A stretch of 64,000 bases of DNA from Oscheius tipulae (taxonomy: Eukaryota; Nematoda; Chromadorea; Rhabditida; Rhabditidae), in the NCBI GenBank assembly GCA_037178975.1, contig JASJZH010000004.1, positions 5,146,001 through 5,210,000 of the forward strand. The letters are read 5' to 3'. Under the pieces are notes generated by a model. That model was not told the origin of the DNA. It worked only from the letters and a program-made list of their open reading frames with translations, and did not search any database. Positions 23,901-36,900 of this stretch are shown one piece after another (position 1 is the first letter of the stretch; each line of letters starts with the position of its first letter). The position numbers and the translations under genes were made by a program.

Positions 23901-26427
23901 ATGTCTACGCGATGTGTGGTGAGGTTCCCAAACTTTCTCTGCAAGTTTTATTTTCAGCGCTTGGTGGACTAACCTGGCTCTATGTCACTGACTCGGCGGC
24001 TCTCGATGTCTACCTGAAACTGCATGAAGTCGAGGTCATAATGGCTCAAGTGAACGAAATCCTTTCGAAATATCTGGTACGGAATATTTATCTTTTGTCA
24101 ATTTCAATGTCTAGCCTGACAAAAAGCTCCTAATTGACCGGACGCAGATGGTTCACTTCTGCCGAGCAATGTTGGATATTGGACAGAGACGTGAGACAAA
24201 GGAGATGATGAAGGGAGCTCCTGAAATCTACAAACCGGATGCGTTGAAGAAGAGAATGAAGGAAAACGAGAAAGAGTAACTTTTAGGAAAATTAGATACT
24301 AGGATGAGTTTCAGATACACCAGAAGAGAGATCGCTAATCTGAGAAAGTTCTACGACGATTGGAATGTGGTAGAAGAAAGCTGGGAACGATTCGACAAAT
24401 GCTTCGAATGTTGTACTTCCTGGATTCTCGTCTATCTTGATGCCTTGACCCCATCGCAGTCGGAAAATTTCCGCAACGCTGTTCTTCAAACAGATCTTTC
24501 AATGTAAGTACATTTGTCCCCTACAACTAAACGGCATTTTAGGGCCCAGCAGATCCAGTACTTTTGGGAGGAATGCCGGCGATCGACCTTCCCCTACAGG
24601 ACCTTCTTCTTCATCACGGATTACCTCGAAAGAATACAAGGAGATATTGCTTCCTTGAGGAGAACTTTGATTGGACACGCTTTTCCCTATGACAAGGTAC
24701 GAACAAGTATACTTACGAACCGTATAGTTTTAGAGAAAAAAAGAATTCGTATTTGATACCGAGAACGAGGATTTTCGGCTGATGTTGGAATGCCAACACA
24801 ATGCCCAGTACATCGGGAAGGACAACACGGATGATGCGGATAAGGACGACGATGAAGTTCTCGAAAACTTGATCAATCAGGACAGAACCACGACCAGAAG
24901 CAGTTTCAAACTTGTCGTGGCTGAAGGCTACGAGGCCTTCAATTGTCCTTTATGTGATCTCGAGAGATCTGCGATTAGACTGGAGCTGGAGCTGCAGATG
25001 AGAGATGGAGAGTAGGTGCTTCTGTGGTCCTGCTCAATAGTTCTGTTCAGCAAACGGGTTCCTTTGGACCAGAACGAGTGGTATACTCTTCTCAAGGAGC
25101 TGTCGAATAAGAGAATTGGCGGAGCGAGCTTCTCAGAACACATTAAAATGCTCTGGAAGTGGTTCGAACAGTGTAGGAAGACAGTTTTGATGTCCCACAA
25201 GGTGATCGTCTCGATGAAGGAGGTTATCTGTAGATAGTAAGTATTTGTCCAATAAGGTTCCAAATCGATTTCAGTCGAGAACTGAAACAAGCTCAAAAAC
25301 GTCTTGAGATAAACATGGAGATCGAGATGCCCAACTTCCTACAGCCGACTGTCAAACTGACCATGAACGAAAATGATCCAGCTGTCCGTAAAGCCTTGCA
25401 GGACTGGAGATTGAAGATGGACGAAACGAAGCGCCAAATCATTAGAATACAGACTCAAATCAACTACGTGACCACATTGAATCAAAACCAAAACACTGAA
25501 GAAGAACGTATGTGTCCAGTCTGCTTCGAGGACATCGGAAACTCTTGGAACGTTTACCCGTGCGCTCATTTTGTGTGCGTAACTTGTTTCGGCCGGATTC
25601 GGGGGTAAGTTATGAATTGTTTAAGTGCAAAAGAGCTACTATTTCAACTCTGGAGCAGACACTTGACAGATAATACAAGACAATAGGGGTAACAACAAAT
25701 CGCATTCCAGACAAATGATGACCAACAACACCCGCAGTATCCACTGCGTGACCTGTCGGGCAATCTGTCTTCCGGAGAATGTCATCCACGTCATTTCATC
25801 TGTCCATCATTCCAGAGATCCCATTCCCGGTTTGGCCAAAGGACAACAGCTCAATGTGAAGTACGACGCAATAGTGAGAAAGCTTTTGGAAATTCTGCAG
25901 GCCGATATCACAAACAAGGTTCACCCTTTTCCGCTCTCTTTAAAATTCCACTTAGGTTCTCATATTCTCGTCTCTGACAGAATCACTAGAATCGTTCTGC
26001 GCTGTTCTACAGCAGACGGGCGTTCGGTACAACCGTCTGTTCAGTCTAGACCCTCTTAAGATTGCCTCCTTTAGGAACGATGCAAATATTCGGGTGAGTT
26101 TTCCGTAGGTCGAGCAATGAGCATATAATTCAGGTTCTGATAATTCCTATGCACACTGGGGCCAGCGGTCTGAATCTGACACAGGCTAACCATGTGTTCT
26201 TCTTGGAACCATCAATCGAGAAGGCTACTGTGGCTCAGGCTATCGGCAGAATGGCACGAATGGGTCAGACGCGACCCATGACAGTTCATAACTTTGTGGT
26301 GATGGGATCAATTGAAGCGGAGATCCAACGCCTAGTCAGTGACATTGTCTCCAATGATGGTTGGACGCTGTTTCAATTGAACGAGATGCTCACTTTGGCA
26401 GCATCTGCTCACCAAATTGTAGCTTGA
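20935..26427 (+). CDS. SHPRH-like SNF2 helicase / RING E3 ligase
   Basis: A split SNF2 ATPase with zinc modules in the SHPRH order. The start is ATG at 20935 (MDGNPGPPEDAMED). Walker A is GILADEMGLGKT (about 22300-22335). A PHD-like Cys cluster follows inside the ATPase lobe (CSECGVSC at about 22624, VCPDC at about 22700). Then come LIIVPQVLIHQWFEEI, the DEAD-box-like motif DESQ at about 23160, TGTPLIKGP, a RING (CPVCFEDIGN at about 25512 to HCVTCRAIC at about 25775), and the helicase C lobe GASGLNLTQANHV with motif VI QAIGRMARMGQTR (about 26238-26276). The stop is at 26425-26427. SHPRH proteins polyubiquitinate PCNA in DNA damage tolerance. At least a dozen short introns interrupt the gene; a few, such as 25606-25710, are longer. 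Catalytic residues look intact. Confidence 0.9.
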
Positions 26428-26617
26428 ACGCCTCTAGATTACTCAGTACCGCTAGTTCTTCTCATTTTTCTCGTTACCCAGGTAGACTTGTTTGTACACT
26501 TGTTTGTTCCACATTTTCCTATCCAATGGTCATCTTGCCTTTCAGATTTACCTATGTCCTCAATCACTTTCCGATCTTCTAATATTTGATTGTTTTATGA
26601 GACGAATGAAATTAAAA

Positions 26618-28193
26618 TTAAAATGATCGAAGGAACCGCTTTCCAGAGGTGCACATGTCCAATCCGTCATCGAGGAAGTTGCTTCCTGTTTCGATTGACC
26701 TCTCGATTACCTGGAAGTAAAAGGTAATGGATTTAGACAGTCAGAGTTCAACCTGTTCCCAGCAGTGAATAGCTCTCAGTCCCCCGCGAGACTCGAAGGC
26801 CTTCTCCAACCAGCTTTCGTTGTAGTATGTACTCTTGTAGAAACTTCCCGGATCGCCAATAACTGTCACAATGGTCAGTCGCTCATCCGTCTTGTCGTCT
26901 CTGTAACAGAACTTTATTTAACTTCAATTAGTCAGTTACCTGTGAGCACGAGCCTTTGCCAAAGAGACCAAGAAGTTGAGAGCAGTGCTGGCTCCTACAT
27001 CAAAGCCCCTTCTCTTTAGAACCTGTGCAACTGTTTTTATTTTGAATAGTTTTGAAACAAACATGCATTGCGGCTGTACTTGCCAAGTCGGGCATTTTCA
27101 TAGACTCATGAACGACACTCCGCACAAGACTCGTGGTTTCGCCAAAAAGGACTGGTTTCACGTTGTATCCATATCCAATACCAGCTACACCGGGAGAGAT
27201 CCAGAAAGAGTTCCCACTGGAGTTGGTAAACTTGTTGTTGATTACATAGTCGTAAAAGACCGAGGTCTCCGAATCGGAGAGAACGACTCGAGTTGGGATA
27301 TTATATCTGGCCACATATCTTCCAACGGAACTGATTGTTCCTCCCGTACCGGCTGAGTGGACAAAGTAGTCTGGAATCTTCTTCTCCTGTTTCTCATCCT
27401 CCTTTAGTTGTTGCAAAATCTCATGGAATACGTTTGTAGACTCGTGGTGGTAGTTTCCGCTTTCATGAAACTCCTCCGCCCTGTCTGCATTCCCAAATTG
27501 ATTGATAAAATAGCCTCCTTTCTTTTCAGCTTCATTCTACAGTTATCATTTAACTTTTTGAGTTTTGGCAAACCTGGGCATGAAAATTCCTCAACGACAC
27601 GTTGACTTTCATGATCTGCCCACCATTTCCAGTAATCTGGTCGATTTTCTCCTGTTCCAATTCATGGGCAACCTGAACTTTAACCTCTTTCCCAAATTGA
27701 CAAAAACTTACTACTGCAACATACGGTATATCAATTAAGGAACACATGTAGGCTTCGGAGGCGCCGGTATTTCCAGAGGTCGAATCATACACCCCCGCTG
27801 ACTTGGAGTGCACCTTTCCTTCTACGACTGCCCACATTAGCAGGGCCCAGACAAATCTGTGTTTCAAAGTCTTCGTGGGAGTAGCTGTCTCGTTTTTGAA
27901 AAAGATGTCAGCGTTTGGGAATCCTTTTGGCTAAAAGATGTATACGTTTCTATCGTCCTATCATACCGAGAATTTGACTAAAGGAGTGTGTCCCATGGCC
28001 TCACGTTCCTTCCACAGCTTATCTATAGCGTCTCTTCTCCATTGCTCTTCCTCTTTTCCTTAAACTAGAGAAAGTTTGAAGTATACTTACCAAGACTATA
28101 GGTTCTTCCCAGTGGCAATTTATGTAGCTCGATGGGAGTAATGGAATCGGATAGAACTATCGGTAGAATAAGTAGCCCAAGCCAGAGCAACAT
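26618..28193 (-). CDS. Secreted cysteine synthase / cystathionine beta-synthase-like PLP enzyme
   Basis: Fold type II PLP enzyme of the cysteine synthase family. ATG at 28193 opens with a clear signal peptide (MLLWLGLLILPIVLSDS). Later exons give GHTPLVKF, then TKTLKHRF with the Lys expected to bind PLP, TSGNTGASEAY as the substrate-binding loop, and GTGGTISSVGRY as the phosphate-binding loop. A C-terminal exon reads VIERSIETGSNFLDDG and stops at 26618-26620. Typical cytosolic cysteine synthases lack a signal peptide. A secretory version fits a small group of C. elegans cysl paralogues (I recall F59A7.9), so lumenal or extracellular action is inferred. No CBS domain pair is visible. Spacing from SHPRH (converging, about 190 nt) leaves room only for the two 3' UTRs. 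Confidence 0.85.
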
Positions 28194-28831
28194 TTCTGTA
28201 CGGAAAATTATAATTGAGAAGGTTCAAAGAAAGGCAAGTGTCCATAAACAGTGATAGCCCCACTTTTCGAAGGTCAAGCCACTTTTGTGTGAAATTGATG
28301 TTGTGGAGAGAGAAGATCAATAGACCGACGCCGTGGTTTCGTTTGAATTTTGCTAGTGATTTCGAACACCCGGCTGTTTTTGATATAGGTAATCAATCTG
28401 CTTGATTTCGGGGATAAGAAAGAGGAACTGTGTGAGCAAGTAGGTTAGGCTCGTTTGCTTGCCTGATCATCGAATCTATTGGTCTTGGGAAAAGAGACTT
28501 GTATGGAACGTAGGAAATGGTTTTTCAATCTTTCTGCCTGAGGAACAAGCCTGAAAATTGGGAGGCAAGTGGGGAGAACTGTCTCTTTCGGTGGATTAAA
28601 TCCGGTTCAGATATTCATCTCCGATGTCTTCCTTCGCAATTCAATGATATGTTCTTTTGTCTCTCATTTCAGTACATCTGTGGAGTCTGTTGATTTCTTC
28701 CTCAGTGTGTTTCGAAGGCGCTTCGAGCCAGATGGAGATGCCACCTGGGACCACGATTTATGTCTCTTTCTTCTCGGAGAGTAAACAAGGCAATTTATTA
28801 TAATCAAGTATACAGCGATTGTTGAACCATT
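28194..28831. other. Intergenic region, no gene seen
   Basis: Contains the promoter of the cysteine-synthase-like gene and the 3' flank of the next minus-strand gene. Open frames such as one near 28569-28784 have no splice support or recognisable family. Confidence 0.5.
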
Positions 28832-30486
28832 TTAAGCAGCAGGACATCCGGGTCCGCGTTCTCCGTCTTTGCATTTGCAGTCCGCATCCTTCATTCTCCT
28901 CTCAGTGATATCACGGCCCTCAGCAGTCTTTCCGATCACACACAGGCATCCTGAACATGTCAATTGATGAGTATAATGCGTCAACAAACCTTTGGGACGA
29001 GGGAAACATCCTTCCTTGAGACCCTAAATTAATCTATTTTTATGAAAATTAAACTCAATTATAAAAAATTGAAAACCAGGATGACTGTTAGATATCCTGC
29101 GCTAAACGGTCCATTACTTCTTTTTTAACTATGCAGCCACCGAATATTCTCCCGGAAATACTCCTTGACTCATCTTACTTTTTGTGCCTATGTGTGTGTC
29201 TTATTGTATCTTATATAAGAGTTTTTAACTTTCTGTAATAAATTACTCCATACATTACTCTATCATAGTTAGTGGCAAACACTGTCTGCCCCAAACAAGT
29301 CTCAACAAAACTTGCCTTGAACTTGGTGTGGAGCTCGTCGAGAACGGCGGCGTAGTTGGCCTGAGCACGTTCACGGACGGGGTCGCGGACATTCTGACTG
29401 GGACTCTGGCTACGGGCCTTCTGTCCAGGTTGTTGAACCCCCTGGGGCTGGTAGTTGGGCTGGACTCCAACATCACGCTTGGCACGCTAAAATATAATTT
29501 GTTGCTATTTCTAAAAAAAACCTACAATGCGACAATGAAGATTGTCAGTGTATGTGACAGTAGCGTCATTTCCTTGTGCATCCTTTTCGTTGCAGGTGCA
29601 TCCTCCAGATGGCTTGATATTGCAGTTATCCTTGATTGTTCCGAACTTGTCAGCGAATTCTTCGTTCAATTTCTTCTTGTTGTCAGCAGTGACTTGCTAG
29701 AAAGTAAAAGTACCGAAATTTATTACTTTCAGAGGCTGTACTTCGAGAGGTTTTTTGCAGTCAGCATCGGTATTGAACTCCTGGACTTCTTCACCATGTC
29801 CCAAATCGACTTGGCACTTGCAGCCTCCGCTCGGTTTCGGAAAACAGTTCTCCTGATTATGTTGTGTTGGATATAGTGCTCAGACTTACCTTGAATCCTC
29901 CAAACTTGGCCACAATTTCCTGGTTCACATTCTTCTTGTTTTCTGCAGTCTTTACCTCTACCGGTTTCTTGCAGTCGTTGATGTTCGCAAATTCGTACTC
30001 GCGTTCCTGAGGTCCCTCTTTCACAGTGCACTTGCATCCTTCGGCAACCACGACACAATTATCTCGAAGTCCGAGGTCCCGAGCGTAGACCTGTAAAAGA
30101 TCATCATAAGGCCCGAAGGATTTGCGGGAGAGCTCTAGATGTCTTATCTTTAGGCACAGCGGAAGTAGTGCAAGACAAATGTTATTGTTATTATAGGAAT
30201 AGTTGTGGGTTACTCGTAAACTTCTAGTTTTTTTTTTAAATTTTGCTCCTTTTTATGTGCTATGCAGCGCACAAGGAAGAGTTTTCTACCAAGAGGAGCC
30301 AGTTACCTGAAAGCTGTTAGGCAAACCCGACTGCTGTCTGCCTTCCCGTCACTTTTTCGTCAGTCATTACAACGGCCCCATTGCTGGTCAGTCCATCAGA
30401 TTGAACAGAACAACCACAATAAGAACATATCCTACCTGTATGGCCAGAAGACAGAAAAGAGCGAGCAGCGACGTTGAGCTCATCAT
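28832..30486 (-). CDS. Secreted Cys-rich repeat-module protein, family not recognised
   Basis: Exon 1 (ATG ATG at 30481-30486) encodes a signal peptide ending near LLALFCLLAIQ. Downstream exons repeat a module of about 55-60 residues: a Cys pair in G-C-x-C, an acidic/Gly strand, D-C-K-K-P-(V/L)-E-V, then E/D-N-K-K-x-(V/L)-N-(Q/E)-E, a Phe-Gly turn and another Cys. At least three copies are visible (about 30050-29880, 29860-29700 and 29690-29550), the last partial. A tail LDELHTKFKASF follows (about 29340), then CFPRPKG and GCLCVIGKTAEGRD, ending with GPGCPAA and TAA at 28832-28834. The regular modules suggest internal duplication. It is probably an extracellular protein; I know no function for this module. 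Confidence 0.6.
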
Positions 30487-31216
30487 TGCCGACTGGGAAC
30501 AGAAAGAGGCGGGCTGTGTTCTTAAACACTCGCCTCGTCTCTCTGCGTCTCCGCGATCAAAGTCTTCTCTGACCACTGTTGATACTTTTCCTCTACATGT
30601 GAAAGTCGAGTTTACACCAGCCAGGAGGGGCTCCTGGGTCTTGAGACAAAACAACCCAATGAGTCAGTTCGCTGGTCCCGGAAGTAATACGAAACAAATC
30701 AGTTTTTAGGTCAGGTGGGATCATTTGCTTGGTGAGTCATTCTGAGTGATTCATCAACAACTAGCAAAAGGTTTACTTTATTGATGGAAAAGCTAGTTTT
30801 ATTACGGTTGGAGTTGACAATACTTGAAATACGGTGTTAAGCTCGACTTCCACGCAGAGACTGTTGCTGTCTAAAAGAAGACTGAGCTGTTTTGAACAAC
30901 CTTGAAAGCCACAGAAATTCGGTTAAACGTCTAACTTGTTCATAATTAATCGTATCTCACTTTAGACATCAATTTTCCTGCGATGACTACGGTGCAATAA
31001 CCAAGAAAATTCAAAGATACGAGGAACTCAGCAGAGCTTTTTTTAAGTTAAGGCTGTTATCCAGGAAATGAGGACACTACTGAATATAGATCACTCATCT
31101 CTGTGATTCCAGTAAATGTCGATTTGAAAAAATTTTCTCTGATGTTGGTATTTGTTCATCTGTTCAAACTGACACATATCCAGGTCTGGGTGCTCTTGAA
31201 CTTTTCACTCTTCCAA
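30487..31216. other. Divergent intergenic region, no gene seen
   Basis: 730 nt between the signal-peptide exon of the minus-strand secreted protein and the DUF229 start. No supported coding exon; presumably two promoters. Confidence 0.5.
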
Positions 31217-33806
31217 ATGATTCGCTTCCCAATGCAGCAGAGACTTAAATATGTTTTCATTGTAAGTTGTAGCTATGGCAAATGAAACAAGTTTAGACGC
31301 TTTCTTCAACTTTTCTACTTTATACAGTATCAAGAAGTTTGTCGACTGCTGAAAGGACTCTTGACAAACCACCTGAATCGAGTATACTTTTTCATCCGTT
31401 TGAGAACAGTTGTAAGTTTCCAATAGCCGATCCCTATGCCAGCGATATTTCGGTAAGCTTCTCAAGACAGTTTTTTAATCATTACAGGCTTCAAGATACT
31501 CTGAGAGGCTGAGAACACTTAAGTGTCCAGTAGATTATCCCTTGGCAACAATGGTATTAAGTACTTTTGTATCAAAAGAACAGTTTAGGACTCTGTTGGT
31601 GCAATGTATATCCATCCACATTATGCGAAATATCCTGTTTGGACGAACAGTACAAAATGCTATGTGCTGATAATGGAAGGCGGATTACGACGGAGTAAGG
31701 AGAAGATTTGGGGAGTGAACGACCCATATCCAATTGCAACAATTGATGTGAGCTATGAGTTGGAAAGATACAAAAAGTTTAGCCGCCTGTAAACAGACGA
31801 TTCATTGTGAATGCGGATGTGTTTATGATACAGTGCAATGAGACTGAGAACAACACGATTATTTGGGAGAAACCTTTTGCAGGGTTTTACGACCCGACGA
31901 AACCGAAGGATCAGGTAACATCTTCTACAATCGTTTTTACAAATACTTGCAGCTTATAATGATAGAAGAAACTCCTCTCTATGACAGATTCGGGCACAAG
32001 AAAAAAACGGATACAGTTCAACAGCCAGAACGCTTTTCAATTGACGTTTTGGTAATGGAATCGACTTCGAGAACCATGTTCCAGCGTCACATGCCTCGAA
32101 CTTATGAGACTATGCGTAATCTAGGATTTGACTTCTTTTACGGGTACAACAAGGTGAGACAAGACAGGAACGGATTGAAGGAAGATCAGATGACGGACAA
32201 TTCTCTGGTCAACCTGGGTCCGATTCTGGCCGGTGATATTAAAGAGGCGTTGGAGAATCCGAAGTTGGACGAATCTGGAGACATTAATCTGCAATGGATT
32301 CTACCTTTGACTAAAGCAATAGACCCTTCAGATCTGCCTCTTCTGTTCAAGTTAATGAAAGAAAGTAGGCACGTTTTCGAAACTATTAAAAGATTTAGAG
32401 TTTGGATGTAAAACAATGCTGAACGACGACATTACCCGGCGAGATCTTGGTTTGTTTCACTATCCCGAAGCCGCTTTTCTGAATGGATTTCACCAAAAAC
32501 CAACTGACCACTTCTACAAGGCGTTCTACTGTCTCATTTATAATGTACTACTTTTTTTAATAGAGAATAGATCTGTTCAGAAATGGAAGTACCAGCAATG
32601 TAAAGACGGCGGGCAGATTCAAAAAGAGTATCTCGATATTTGGTACAGATTCGCCATCAGATATAAAGATTTCTGCCATTTTGGGTTCACATTCATAACC
32701 TCGTGAGTTTCGTTTACAACTTGACTCATCTTCATACAGGTTGACCCATAACGAACCGTTTTTCCTTAGTCTAATGGACGAGTATTTGAATGAGAAATTG
32801 ATCAGCCTCAACTCTCAAGGTTAGTCTTCGATTTCGTCATGTCAGCTCTTCAGGACTGATGGACAATTCTTTGTTTGTGATCATGGGAGATCATGGAAAC
32901 CGAATTGGGGCCATAAGAGATACCTATACGGGAAGAATCGAGGAAAAGATGCCGCTTTTGTCTATAAGAGTGCCTCCCAAAATGCGAAAGAACTATCCAG
33001 TACAGTACGAGCAGTTCCAAAAGAACAGGTTCAAACTGACGAGGTTGTTAATTGAAGCTCCTTTTTAATCAAATACAGTAACTTTGACGTCCATCAAACT
33101 CTCCGTAATGTGATTGAAATGAAGTTTGGACATGAGAGGGAAGATGAGGGAAGAAGAGGAATCTCACTGTTCCGGGAGATTCCAATAAACAGGTCAGTCA
33201 TTTCTTGTCCTTATGTGCTGAAAACATTCAGAACATGCTTCGACGCGTACATTCCGGAAAATTTTTGTTCGTGTCTAATTGACAGATCGACTGTCAGTGA
33301 AACCATCGCCAATAAAACACTTCCGTCTCAAGCGGATATACAGAAGGTAAGACTTTTTTTTCCCTCTTTTCATATTGCAGGGGGCTACTCAAGCAATCAG
33401 TACCTGGATATCTGAGCAGAACCTTGAGAGCTGCATAGTTTCGGATATAGTGCCAGATAACATCCAGTTTTCCATTCTCGGAATCAATCCCTTTGCGAGA
33501 TACGGAGTCCAGAAGATGATGAACAAACTGTCCGTCGATAAAGCTACCAGTGGACCTCCGCGAATGGATGTATACCACTTTTATTTAATTCAAAACAACG
33601 GTTTGCAGTTTTTGTTTCACGAAGCTGTTGTCCCATTCGGAATCAAGCACTCTGGCTCAACGGTCAAGACAAAGGTTAGGATCGAGTATGATGTGGTACA
33701 TGAACAATATTCGGTGAACTTCGAGCCACTTGTTCTCACACCTCCCGTCGAATGTCCTTTCAAGAGCATCCTCGATGTTTGTGAGTGCTTAGACTCAAAT
33801 CTCTAA
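31217..33806 (+). CDS. DUF229 (sulfatase/alkaline-phosphatase-like) type II membrane protein
   Basis: The chosen ATG at 31217 gives a basic start ([15 protein letters not shown]). After a 35-nt intron comes a hydrophobic anchor ([12 protein letters not shown]) followed by a lumenal stem, typical of type II proteins. The body carries family landmarks: [47 protein letters not shown] in pieces from about 32040, [31 protein letters not shown] at about 32883 (the metal-binding D-H of the alkaline phosphatase superfamily) and a Cys-containing tail. The stop is at 33804-33806. DUF229 is expanded in nematodes; enzymatic activity is inferred from superfamily only. Several introns in 31450-32000 and 32340-32600 are assigned loosely. 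Confidence 0.8.
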
Positions 33807-33939
33807 CCGGTTTATTATATAAACTCTTCTACAAATCCCAAATATAAGTTCACTTTCTACACATTCTAGTAATCTCTACATTCAAGCATCTTGTGAAAGC
33901 CAAGCGGTTCGCAAATATCACTTTCTGAAGCAAAACAAC

Positions 33940-36900
33940 TTAGTGAGCATGTTCGGGCTGAGTACTGGTCGTGGTGTCCGTGACAGTCTTCTTCTTGTAG
34001 TATTTCGTGGTTACATGTCGAGAGATGACTCCGGGCTCCAGAGGAGTCTCGACGACTCTTTTCTCTTCCTCCTTCAGCAGGGAGCAGTCCTTTCCAGGAT
34101 CAGAAGTGGTTTGAAGGTCCCGTTTGTAGAAAACGTCGTGTCCCTCCTGGTCCCTGTAGCCACCGTCGGTTTTACTTTGAGTGTTAGCTAACATTCCGCG
34201 AGGTAGAGTCTCATTCATCTCTATCTGAACATTTAATTTAGGTGGAATAGAGAAACAATGCTACCTTGGAGTAGGCAGTTTGAGATCCAGCCTGGTTCTG
34301 AGCAGCCGAACTGCTGGTGATCGGAGCAATGACTGGAGCTGTAGTACGGGTTTCGGTACGTTCTTCACGTTTCCGATTGTAGCTGCTGGCACTATATTGC
34401 GACAGTTGAGATACAGGACGGCTCTCATGCTAAAACAGACCTTGTTATTGACTGCTGACTCTTGCCTCTTCTCGTTTGTAAGAGTGATGCGACTCAGCAT
34501 GGTAGTTGCTGCCATCTTCCTGACGAAGTGGAGCATATCCGACGGGAATGGCCTGCTGGCTGCTGGTGTGGTTTGTTGTGCTGCTCTGTTGAATCTGAGC
34601 AGGCTGAGACGGATTGTTCACGGTTTGCTGAAAATGACTGTCACAAAGAAACATGTTACGCGAACAGAAGAATAGCTGTAGGACGTGTTCTTCGATACGG
34701 GAGTGGTGGTAGTCACTTGGGGAGCCACAAATCGATCAGGTCCAGTAGAACTCGTCGTGGTTTCTTTCTTCGAGTAGTGAGACGACTGGAAGCTCTTGTA
34801 CGACCCGGGAGAGTGGAGCATGTCCTTCTGCAAGTTGGAAACGTTGCCCTGAGTCTGAAGCAAGCCGGTCTAGAAAATTATTATCGTACGAATTCTCAAA
34901 TCAAACCTCATATCTCGGGACATTTCTAGTATCTTGATTCTGAGTGGAACTACTACTTCGCTGGTAGCTCTCCTGGAAGTTGGTCTGGATTGGCTGGAGA
35001 GGAGCTGTGGTCGTCTCTTGGCTAGAGCTGGTAGTCTTATAGTAGTTCTGTTGGAACTGATCCTGATCTGGCTGAACAGGAACAGAGCGAGTCTCCTGGG
35101 TGGAACTGGTACTCTTGTGGTAGTTGCTCTCTTGGAATCCAGACTGCTGGACTGGTTGTTGGACAGGAATAGTCCGTTCCTCACGAGTACTGCTGCTGGA
35201 CTTGAAGTGACTCCGCTGCTCCTGCAACCATTTGGGTTTTAATTCATATTTTGTAAGTATTAGGAAACCCTCGTAGTCCTACTAACATAAACTCTATTCT
35301 ACGAAACTCTCACACCTGATACTCCGGCTGCACGGGAATGGCCGTTGAACTAGTCTCATGTGTTTTCCTGTACTGAGATTCCTAAACTTTGTTTCTGTAA
35401 CCGTCAAAATATTTTTCAACCTGCCGGGATTCGGTCACATGAGGCGACCCGAGCATTCTGATCTCATGAACACGACTCTAATAATTCAAAGATTGTTAGT
35501 AGAACGAAGTGAAACCTGCTGCCTGTCAGTTTTCTCTTTTGTATCGAAATGACTGCTTTCTTCCAGACGAGTGGCCTGCAGTTCGGGAAGGAATGTACCG
35601 GCCTATTATGAATATCATCTTACTATTTTTCTTCAAAACTACTCTTCTCTCTGGAGAAACTTGTTCGACTCGTTCTTCGCTCGTTTTACTGCGCTTGAAA
35701 GAGCTGTATTCCTAAGAAAAATAAACGTTACAGAGTCAATGTTGCTCCCAAGTCTACATGCTAGGGGTTAGATTCTATTTCTACCTGATGACCAATCTGA
35801 ACTGGCTGAGAATGCGTTTGGGACTCTTCCCTTCTGGAGTGTAACTCCTGAAGATCAAACATTTTCCCAAATTGTTTACAGGGCGAACCTGATGGCTCCG
35901 TTGAGAAACTGGTTGAATAGGAACCGTGGTTTCCACAGTCTTTGTCTCTGACTGTTTCGACTCATACTGACGGCCCTCCTGAACAAAGAAAGGTTCTGTG
36001 GGAATAAAAACGTTAAACTAAACGAGCAACAGAAAATTCGTAGAAGCATAAACCGAGGAAGCCAGAAAGTGTAGCAACATATGGAACTCAAATCGCCGAA
36101 AGATGCTCATCAAGTCATTAGCAAGCAGCTGTCTCTACTTTTTTCTAGGAGTCAACGGGATATACTAGAACCTCATGAATCGGTACTGGCAGAGAACAGA
36201 TACTCCTTGTCTCGCTATGACTCCGCTCATTACGATAGTAACGCTCCTTCAAAATGACTCACTCCACAATGGTCAAGAGACGTACCTGATTGAAACCGCC
36301 GGGATAGGTGGTAGTCGTTGTGGTCTGAACATATGGCTGTATTGGATAAACTGACAAACTCACAGTGTAGCTCGTGTTGCGAGGAGAGTACTGCTGACCG
36401 CCCTGGTAGTTCTGCTGATGACTGGAGAGGTAGTCCAGTTGGTTCTGGTTGAATCCAGTGTTGGCAATGTTCATGGCGTTGGTTCCAGAGGAGAAGGAGA
36501 CAGGAGCCGGCTGAGAATTGTACTGCTGAGACTGATGACTCTGAAATTATACAATGGTTTCTTGGCTCCATGTTCTTTACTTTTTAGTGCATGATTGCCC
36601 TACCCCTGGCAGATAACAGTTATTAGTTTTGTGACAGATAACATGTTAGCTGACGGACATACCTGGTTACTCTGTTGCTGTTGGCTCTGCTGTGCACCCT
36701 GCATGTAGTCTGAGGCGTTCTGCCAAACCCGGTGCTTCTGTTGAGCTGACTGATGCCAAGCTGGAGGCGCTTGAACGGGGATCTGCAAAGGGGAAGTGCG
36801 GGGGGAGGGGAGAAGTGGACAGCTGGTTTCTCGGGGACGGCAAAAGTAACAGAAAAAAGTTTGACACATGTTTGTCGTCTATTGGATTAAAAGGGAAGAC

